Both the position numbers and the translations under genes were made by a program. From NCBI GenBank assembly GCA_041690695.1, contig JBEPVZ010000029.1, positions 1 through 12,968 on the forward strand: DNA of 12,968 nucleotides, in the 5' to 3' direction. The notes below the pieces were generated by a model. That model saw only the letters and a program-made list of their open reading frames with translations, did not search any database and was not told the origin of the DNA. Source of the DNA: JBEPVZ01 sp041690695. Its GTDB lineage: Bacteria > Patescibacteriota > Microgenomatia > Daviesbacterales > UBA10151. Shown one piece after another: positions 6,564 to 12,600 of this stretch (its first letter is position 1; each line of letters opens with the position of its first letter).

Positions 6564-7103
6564 ATGGACGATACTAAAATTGAAGAAAAAGTAGAAGAAG
6601 TACAAGCAGAAGTTGAAGCTGTTGAAGAAAAGGTCGAAGAACTTAAAGAAGAAGTTAAGACCGAAGCAAAAGCTGAAGAACCAAAAGAAGAAGCCCCTAA
6701 AAAAGCTTCTAAAGAGGTTTCTGGAAGCTTAGAAAAGATCATCGAACAGATTGAAAAGCTGTCAGTTTTAGAACTGGCTGACTTAGTTCATGCCCTCGAA
6801 GATCGATTTGGCGTCACCGCCGCCGCCCCTATGGCGATGGCTGGACCAGCCGCAGCCGCTGGAGCTGGAGAAGCTCCTGCTGAGGAACAAACAAGCTTTA
6901 ATGTTATTTTAACGAGCGCAGGCGCTAATAAGATCGCAGTTATTAAAGCTGTTCGAGAACTCGTTCCAACTCTCGGTTTGAAAGAGGCTAAAGACTTAGT
7001 CGAAGCTGCTCCAAAACCAGTGATGGAAGGTGTAAATAAAGAATCTGCTAACGAAGCTAAGACCAAATTAACCGCAGCAGGCGGAACGGTTGAACTTCAG
7101 TAA
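6564..7103 (+). CDS. rplL: 50S ribosomal protein L7/L12 with N-terminal coiled-coil extension
   Basis: L7/L12 is the multicopy stalk protein that recruits EF-Tu, EF-G and IF2. The order is: an extension (1-55), the dimerisation domain (about 56-85, SLEKIIEQIEKLSVLELADL), an Ala/Pro/Gly hinge (about 90-110), and the factor-binding C-terminal domain with KIAVIKAVRELVPTLGLKEA intact. The length is 179 residues against about 120-130 usually. In the extension, I6, V10, V13, V17, V20, V24, L27 and V31 fall in exact 4-3 spacing, a four-heptad acidic coiled coil. No ATG, GTG or TTG codon occurs between codon 1 and the canonical domain, so the extension is part of the protein. The terminator at 7123-7160 closes the operon. 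Confidence 0.96.
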   Translation: MDDTKIEEKVEEVQAEVEAVEEKVEELKEEVKTEAKAEEPKEEAPKKASKEVSGSLEKIIEQIEKLSVLELADLVHALEDRFGVTAAAPMAMAGPAAAAGAGEAPAEEQTSFNVILTSAGANKIAVIKAVRELVPTLGLKEAKDLVEAAPKPVMEGVNKESANEAKTKLTAAGGTVELQ

Positions 7104-7122
7104 GTAAGAGATAGTTAGTTTC

Positions 7123-7160
7123 AAAAAGGAAGGTAGGACTGCAATCTACCTTCCTTTTTT
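7123..7160 (+). terminator. Strong intrinsic terminator of the rplJ-rplL operon
   Basis: A 9-bp GC-containing stem GGAAGGTAG/CTACCTTCC (7128-7136 with 7146-7154), a 9-nt loop, flanking A5 on the left and T6 (7155-7160) on the right extend the pairing to 14 bp. It ends the stalk operon; no rpoB follows, unlike the common rplKAJL-rpoBC order. Confidence 0.92.
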
Positions 7161-7172
7161 CGTGTTACCCCC

Positions 7173-7202
7173 TTGACCATGTCTGAAGTTCTATGATATA
7201 TA
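7173..7202 (+). promoter_or_regulatory. Promoter of the small HTH gene
   Basis: TTGACC (7173-7178), an 18-bp gap and TATATA (7197-7202) predict a start only a few bases before the ATG at 7213, giving an almost leaderless mRNA. A second -10-like box, TATGAT (7192-7197), is too close to this -35. Confidence 0.5.
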
Positions 7203-7212
7203 TTGATTACAA

Positions 7213-7419
7213 ATGTCTGACAAATTATCACTTGATAATCTACCCGATTTATTAACAGTTAAAGAAGTTGCTGAAGTTTTAAGAGTCTCTCCCCTGACCA
7301 TTAAACGCTGGGGTAAACGAGGCAAATTACCAGCTATTCGAATCAATAGTCGTGGTGACAGAAGATACAAAAAAGAAGCCGTACTCTGGCTCTTAGGCAT
7401 TACTCAAAAAGCAGTTTAA
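7213..7419 (+). CDS. Small excisionase/MerR-like helix-turn-helix protein
   Basis: This 68-residue protein is essentially a single winged-HTH domain of the excisionase (MerR-like, HTH_17) type. The recognition region is LLTVKEVAEVLRVSPLTIKR (13-32), followed by W-x-x-x-GKLPAIRI and a basic wing ending DRRYKKEAVLWLL. Proteins of this fold bind DNA as small regulators, recombination directionality factors or plasmid proteins. No integrase or att site is visible here, so a transcription factor is more likely. The same fold forms the N-terminus of the giant protein at 9668 (shared pattern V-x-E-x-A-E-x-L-x-V-x-P-x-T). Its 3' end overlaps the convergent TagA-type gene by 20 bp. Confidence 0.85.
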   Translation: MSDKLSLDNLPDLLTVKEVAEVLRVSPLTIKRWGKRGKLPAIRINSRGDRRYKKEAVLWLLGITQKAV

Positions 7420-8221
7420 ACACAAACCGGAGAAGGGCTCCAAATCGTTTAATTCTCCAGGGTTGCTTAATAAGCCTAAACAACCACTCCAAACCCAACT
7501 TTTGCCACTGTTTTGGGGCTCTAGGGACTACTCCAGATAGATAGTCGAATGACCCACCGACACCCATAAAGACCTTAGCATTTATCTGATCTTTATAATT
7601 ATCGATCCATTTCTCTTGTTTAATCTGGCCGAAGGCGACAAAAAGTAAGTCAGTAGTTGGTAATTGGTAGGCCGAAGGTCCTCCAAAGGAGCCTGCGGCC
7701 TTTGGGATAATAGTTGGGGTTGAAAGTCCATTGGTATTAACTTGGCCACCTTCATCACAATAACTCACTTTTAAATTTGGATACTTTTTGACCAATTTAT
7801 TTTTGGTTTTTTCAGCTACTCCTTTTCCGCCTCCAATTAACCCCACCTTCCAACCTTTTTCAGCCGCTAATTTACATAATCCCTCCATTAGATCCACTCC
7901 GGCCGTAACTGGAAAATCAGAAGCCACCAATTTTGGTGCTAAAAAGAATGGCCAGAGTAAGGTTCTGGCAATCAAATTCTTTTGACTATGCATAAGATTG
8001 GCCCAGCCCAGCCTGGCACTATCAGGAATAGCCAGATCAGACTGGTTAAGAATCTTTTTAAATTCAGAATCTTTCTGAGCGGCCATGATAAATTCGACGT
8101 TGGGAGTGATAATAATGTGCTTAGTTTTAGTGGAATTGTTTAACCAATCAATCACGATCTCCTCAGCTTGAGTGAGGTTAACTAAGTCTATTTTGATTCC
8201 AAGTATTTTAATTTGATCCAT
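7400..8221 (-). CDS. WecG/TagA/CpsF family glycosyltransferase (GT26)
   Basis: Enzymes of this family transfer N-acetylmannosamine(-uronate) or similar sugars onto a lipid-linked precursor at the inner face of the membrane, in wall teichoic acid or surface polysaccharide synthesis. At 273 residues it is near the family norm. Visible motifs are TPNVEF (39-44), the likely base Asp67 (AIPDSAR), VGLIGGGKGVAEKT (126-139), VAFGQIKQEKW (195-205), GVGGSFDYLSG (220-230), RAP (234-236) and GLEWLFRL-x-x-x-PWR (243-256). Residues 175-184 (AAGSFGGPSA) are encoded by a 33-bp palindrome and look like an insertion between the CDEGG region and the KQEKW motif. The sugar and acceptor cannot be told. It lies downstream of the GT4 gene on the same strand. 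Confidence 0.92.
   Translation of the reverse strand: MDQIKILGIKIDLVNLTQAEEIVIDWLNNSTKTKHIIITPNVEFIMAAQKDSEFKKILNQSDLAIPDSARLGWANLMHSQKNLIARTLLWPFFLAPKLVASDFPVTAGVDLMEGLCKLAAEKGWKVGLIGGGKGVAEKTKNKLVKKYPNLKVSYCDEGGQVNTNGLSTPTIIPKAAGSFGGPSAYQLPTTDLLFVAFGQIKQEKWIDNYKDQINAKVFMGVGGSFDYLSGVVPRAPKQWQKLGLEWLFRLIKQPWRIKRFGALLRFVFKLLFE
7669..7701. repeat. Palindromic element inside the TagA-type reading frame
   Basis: The plus strand reads AGGCCGAAGGTCCTCC, then AAA, then GGAGCCTGCGGCCT. The arms pair apart from one mismatch and two bulged bases. It keeps the reading frame and encodes AAGSFGGPSA, a stretch not expected in this family at that site. It is comparable in concept to Rickettsia palindromic elements in genes; no second copy was seen in this window. 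Confidence 0.55.
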
Positions 8222-8231
8222 AGATTTAAAG

Positions 8232-8306
8232 GTTAGGGTGATTAGGAATATTCGGGATGTTAGGGGTTAATCCCCGAATTACCCTAATATGCCTAACCTC
8301 CCTAAC
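8232..8306. repeat. Copy 2 of the GTTAGG-type palindromic repeat, complete 75-bp near-palindrome
   Basis: Arms of 35 bases (8232-8266 and 8272-8306) around a TTAAT loop form 27 Watson-Crick pairs and one G-U pair. The ends are GTTAGGG...CCCTAAC and the inner core is GGGG...CCCC. It fills the 87-bp gap between two minus-strand glycosyltransferase genes. Its left arm matches the repeat at 3809-3840 at 30 of 32 bases. It could act as a transcript stabiliser or weak terminator, or be a small mobile element. Confidence 0.85.
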
Positions 8307-8308
8307 TC

Positions 8309-9415
8309 CTAGGAAAGTCCTTCTAATAACTCGAGCGTTTCCCGAGCAGCCTTCTCCCAGCTAAACTTTTTGAGCTGTTCCTGGCCTGCTTTAATGAGCT
8401 TATCATGAACTTTCGGATCTTGTATCTTTTTCATTCCTTTTGCAATATCAGCTACGGAATACGGATCAACATAAACAGCCGCCTGACCTGCTACCTCAGG
8501 CATTGAAGAGATATTAGAGGTTAAAACTGGACAGTCATTGGCAAAAGCCTCAAGAATAGGCAAGCCAAAGCCTTCAAATAGCGAGGGGAAGACTAAAGCT
8601 TTGGCAGCTTGGTAAAGAGCAGCTAAATCTTGATCTGGGACTCTGCCTAAAAATTTGACTGAATCAGAAATACCGAGCTTGGCTGGGAGATCATAAATGT
8701 CATCGGATAACCAGCCTTTTGAGCCTGCCAAAACAAGGCAGGGATTGCTTGTATCTGTTCGAAGCGACGCAAAGGCTCTAATTAATCTATCTAGGTTTTT
8801 TCTGGGCTGAATTGTGCCAACAAACATAAAGTAACTATTCTTTTCTATCTCGTAGTATTTCAAAACCCTATTTAAAGTATCACTATTAGTTTTCTTAAGA
8901 TGAGTGTTTACTCCCTCATATATTGTTTGGATCTTGTTTCTTGGAACTTGGATCTTTTTAATTAGATCCTCTTTAGTAGCTTTTGAAACTGCAATTAATT
9001 TAGTCGCCGATTTGAGTTGTAGATGAGTTATAAATTTTAAGTAAAGACGTTGTTTCAACTGATGCATGCCGGGTAAATACTCTGCCCCCAAATCATGAAC
9101 AGTCATAACAGTTTTTAGTCCGGGGCGACGGATTAACGGCAAGGTATGGGCCGGAACAAACAAAATATCAATTGGGTTAATGAAGGTCCGAATTGCCAAC
9201 CCTATTTGGGTAAAGAGGAATTGAAAATTAATAATTGAAAATTGAAAATTACTTGGCCAGTCCTCTATTTTAACGACAGCACCTGGACGGAGGTAAATGA
9301 TATAGTTATTTTCTTTATCAAGTTGAGATAAATGCCAAAGAAGTTGGTAACTGTAATTTTCAGTTCCAGTTCGATCTTTAGAAAATGCTCGAGAACCATC
9401 AAACCCTATCGTCAT
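8309..9415 (-). CDS. GT4-family (GT-B fold) glycosyltransferase
   Basis: This is a retaining glycosyltransferase of the group 1/GT4 type, probably adding sugars to a cell-surface glycan in the cytoplasm. With ATG at 9415 as the start it has 368 residues. Motifs in that numbering are the N-terminal FDGSRAF and TGTENY, VMTVHDLGAEYLP (103-115), FVGTIQPRKNLDRLI (199-213) with the phosphate-binding R205 and K206, and SLFEGFGLPILEAFANDCPV, whose E281 and E289 form the E-x7-E pair. The upstream ATG at 9460 would add 15 residues. I prefer 9415 because AGGA lies 8 bases before it and the added residues (MSSINRHNFYARIIN) do not resemble the family. The gene is divergent from the giant fibre gene and upstream of the TagA-type gene. 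Confidence 0.92.
   Translation of the reverse strand: MTIGFDGSRAFSKDRTGTENYSYQLLWHLSQLDKENNYIIYLRPGAVVKIEDWPSNFQFSIINFQFLFTQIGLAIRTFINPIDILFVPAHTLPLIRRPGLKTVMTVHDLGAEYLPGMHQLKQRLYLKFITHLQLKSATKLIAVSKATKEDLIKKIQVPRNKIQTIYEGVNTHLKKTNSDTLNRVLKYYEIEKNSYFMFVGTIQPRKNLDRLIRAFASLRTDTSNPCLVLAGSKGWLSDDIYDLPAKLGISDSVKFLGRVPDQDLAALYQAAKALVFPSLFEGFGLPILEAFANDCPVLTSNISSMPEVAGQAAVYVDPYSVADIAKGMKKIQDPKVHDKLIKAGQEQLKKFSWEKAARETLELLEGLS
9219..9250. repeat. Three overlapping copies of AATTGAAAATT inside the GT4 gene
   Basis: The 11-mer AATTGAAAATT occurs at 9219-9229, 9233-9243 and 9240-9250. On the coding strand it gives the alternating phrase NFQFSIINFQFLF. The segment replaces a variable strand of the family rather than breaking the frame. 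Confidence 0.7.
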
Positions 9416-9453
9416 ATTGATAATCCTAGCATAAAAATTGTGCCTGTTGATAC

Positions 9454-9485
9454 TTGACATTCCACGGCTAGTCTGACATTATAAA
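9454..9485 (+). promoter_or_regulatory. Promoter of the giant HTH-fibre gene
   Basis: A perfect TTGACA (9454-9459) stands 17 bp from an extended -10, TGA-CATTAT (9474-9482), or 20 bp from TATAAA (9480-9485). Transcription would begin near 9489, giving a leader of about 175-180 nt. The promoter is flanked by inverted AGGCACAA boxes (9438-9445 minus, 9489-9496 plus). Confidence 0.55.
9478..9483 (-). promoter_or_regulatory. Possible -10 box of the GT4 gene
   Basis: The minus strand reads TATAAT here, with a transcript start near 9471 and a leader of about 55 nt before ATG 9415. It overlaps the divergent plus-strand -10, so the two genes could be regulated together. No clear -35 is present. Confidence 0.3.
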
Positions 9486-9488
9486 TAT

Positions 9489-9530
9489 AGGCACAAAAGT
9501 TAGGAAATTTCCTAACTTTTAGGCACAAAA
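9489..9530. repeat. Perfect 26-bp palindrome bracketed by direct AGGCACAAAA repeats
   Basis: AGGCACAAAA is present at 9489-9498 and 9521-9530. Between and partly across them, 9495-9520 is a perfect palindrome, arms AAAAGTTAGGAAA and TTTCCTAACTTTT. The GTTAGG...CCTAAC core matches the other dispersed repeats. A further inverted AGGCACAA is at 9438-9445. Either a small palindromic element inserted with a 10-bp target duplication, or these are regulator sites at the transcript start. Confidence 0.85.
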
Positions 9531-9570
9531 TGTTTTTATTACTGCCCTCGCTAGTTAGAGAGCAGACAGA

Positions 9571-9607
9571 CCAAGACAAGGAACGAGCAGTAGCCCTTGT
9601 TTTTTGG
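9571..9607 (+). terminator. Terminator-like hairpin in the leader of the giant gene
   Basis: AAGACAAGG (9573-9581) pairs with CCTTGTTTT (9595-9603, one G-U), with a 13-nt loop and a run of six T (9600-9605). It lies 60 bp before the ATG and about 85 nt into the predicted transcript, so it would act as an attenuator. No antiterminator partner was identified. The rest of the 9531-9667 leader shows no known riboswitch pattern. Confidence 0.45.
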
Positions 9608-9667
9608 CTTACCCTTAATTTTTTATATTCACGCCTGATTAGCCTCAAATCGCTTTTTTAACAAAAT

Positions 9668-12600
9668 ATGAGCTATCAGACCCAAAAAGCGACTGCTAAA
9701 CCATCAAGCTCAAAGATTAAATCCTTTGAAAATTTAAAAAGTATATCAAACTATACTCATAAAACAGACCTCAAAAACACCCAAAACAGTGATTATGATC
9801 AAACTAATAATTCATATGCGCATAAAGAGGTTGCTGGGACAACCCGAACAGTTAACCAAACTTCTCATAAAATCGTTAATTCCACGCCTAGAAAAAACGT
9901 CTTTACGGTCTCAGAAGCAGCGGAATATTTAGGAGTTCATCCAGACACATTAAGGAACTGGGAACAATCAGGCAAAATTGTCAGTCAAAGGGCCAAAGGT
10001 AACCGCCGTCGTTATACGCTCTCACAGCTAAATCAGTTCAGCTCAGTCAAGCGTGTTTACTTTAAAAGCCAACCAATTAGAGATATCGCTCCCAGCCAGC
10101 CACCGGTTTCAGAGCCAGTTCAACCAGTAAGTAAAACTTTAGACTCGTCAAAGCTAAATTTACCATTGATCTTAAACTCCAGGCTCCTTCAATCAACGAT
10201 TATAACCGCCTCAATACTGCTAGCTTTTGTAATCATCCAACCATATTATTCGCTACCAAAAGGAGCTAGCCCGCATGCTCAAGTGGTAGCTATGAAACCA
10301 GAAAGCAGTAATGTCTTAGGAGCCTCGACACACCAAAATAATGTCAAATCCTGGATCAGTTTCCTAATTTCGGCTTGGACTAAACACGATCAAGTGCAGC
10401 TTGCTCAAGTCCCACCACTAACGTGGCCTCCTCTCCCAACTCCGACCAAAGATCTGGCTTTAAATAAACGAGTCAACTCGCTTGAGTTGGCTTTAGCTGG
10501 TTTACAAAGCAATAGAACGGCTAATAAATTAGTTAAAGGCACAACTTATATTGATTTAATCGGTCCAACAATTCTTGATTCTTATGGTAATGTTTATCCT
10601 TCAAACGCAGCTTTGGGTGGGCCGATCATCCCTACGTTAGGCACAAATGATAAAAGATACGGGGGTCTTTATTTAAATAACTTGACCGTTAACTCGGGTG
10701 GAGATTTAACCGTCTTAGGCAACACCCAGCTCGGCAATACACTCAGCAATACGGTTAAATTTGGTGGTAGTTTAGCTTCAGATATAACACCTGATTCAAC
10801 TAATCGATACTCTCTCGGCGCTCCAGACAAGTATTTCAGTAATGGCTATATTACGACCCTCAATGCTGGGACATTAAATAGTAGTATCTTATCTACTTCA
10901 GGGGCAGCTTCATTTGGATCAACCATCAGCCTAGGCTCAGTTGGGATTACTTTCTATAGTGGAAATGGTGTACCAAGCAACTCACTTGGCTCAAATGGTG
11001 ATTATTATTATCGAAAAGATGGCTCATCTGGCAGCACATCTGTTTATTATAAGGTCCTCGGAGCTTGGACAGCCGCCGGTGGTGGTGGAAGTAGCTCTGG
11101 GTACATCACCTTTGCCGGCAATAGCGGTTCAGGCCAAGTGAATCTAGGCGACACAATTAATATTATCGGCGCTGGCATTAATAACTCGGTCTACTCTGGT
11201 GGAACCTTAACGATTACCGGGACAGAGGCTGATACATTAGCTTCAGTGACTGCTCGAGGAGCAACAACCTCAACCGCTTTGACCCTGTCAAATACATCAA
11301 ATTCGATCAGTGTTGGGACTCTGACGGCTAGCGGAGGAACAATTAACGGGACAACTATTGGGGCAAGTACCCCATCATCTGGAGCCTTCACTAGCCTATC
11401 TGCAACCGGTAGCTTATCAGCTTTGAACTTTTCAGGTAATTCATCGGGAACGAATACTGGCGACCAAACTATTACTTTAACTGGAGATGTGACCGGCTCG
11501 GGAACAGGCACATTTGCAACAACAATTGGGACTGGCCGGGTAACCTCAAGTAATATTGCAGATAATACAATCGTTAATGCCGATATCAACAGCTCAGCCG
11601 CCATTGCCTACAGTAAACTTAATTTGGCAAGTTCAGTTACCGGCACAGATCTAGCTTCAAATATTTCAATCTCAACCACGGGCAGTCTTGCCACCACCAG
11701 TTCAGGCACGATCACTTCAGCGGGATTATTAACTGGCTCAGCCGGATTAACGATTAGTGGTGGAACTGCCAATATTAACGCCTCGGGGACAGCCTCAACC
11801 AACATTGGTAACTCAACCGGAACATTTGCTTTGACTTCAACCGGACTGAATGTTACAACAGGAGGAGCTTTATCCGGAATCTCAACCATTGCCACTTCAA
11901 GCACCATTAATAATGCCACCATCTCCGGTGGAACACTGTCAGGTTCGACTTTATCAAGCACAGCCTTAACCTTCTCCGGCGCATCGCCAAATATCTCAGC
12001 CTCAACAACTAATACTCCCTTAACTATTAACTCTAACGGAGTTGGGACAATTACATTAGCCTCAGTCTCAACTGGCGACATTCAATTCTTCTCATCTTCC
12101 AATAAAATTACGTCCGCTGGAAATCTAACCATCGCTGGTGCAATTAGTGCTTCAAATATCTCGGGATCAAATACTGGTGACCAGACCATTACCTTAACCG
12201 GTGATGTCACTGGTTCCGGCACAGGCTCATTTGCCACCACCATCGGTAGTGGCAGAGTCACCTCAGACATGATCCTGGATGGCACAATCGTTAATGCCGA
12301 TATTAACAATTCAGCCGCCATATCCTACAGCAAATTAAATTTAAGTGGCTCAATCGTAGGTGGTGATCTAGCCTCAAATATCTCAATCTCAACTACCGGA
12401 ACAATTGCTACCACCGGCTCAGGCACGATCACCTCAGCTGGGTTAATTACCGGTTCAGCTGGACTGACAGTTACAGGTGGAACGGTCAACTTAAATGCAT
12501 CTGGGGGGGCTGCAACTAACATTGGTAACTCCTCGGGTGGAGCGATTGCTTTATCAACAGGCTCAACCTTTGGAGTTACAACCACCACCAGTAGCCAGAC

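Noticed and set aside
6488..7066. Minus-strand open frames opposite rplL
   Set aside because: They are shadows of the Glu/Ala-rich L7/L12 codons, with no family resemblance.
7173..7419. Idea that the small HTH protein is an excisionase of an integrated element
   Set aside because: No integrase, att repeat or tRNA gene is visible nearby, so only a DNA-binding role is claimed.
9412..9648. Minus-strand 78-codon open frame spanning the promoter region
   Set aside because: It crosses a perfect palindrome and the divergent promoters, ends inside the GT4 gene in another frame, and its composition is not protein-like.
9637..9659. Second terminator-like structure (GATT/AATC stem then six T) just before the giant gene
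   Set aside because: The stem has only four A/T-rich pairs and would be too unstable to terminate.
10941..11141. Plus-strand 66-codon open frame
   Set aside because: It lies out of frame inside the giant gene, whose own frame shows recognisable fibre motifs here.
12503..12509. Run of seven G in the giant gene, possible frameshift site
   Set aside because: The frame is continuous on both sides and the encoded residues align with repeat unit A, so neither a sequencing error nor programmed slippage is needed.
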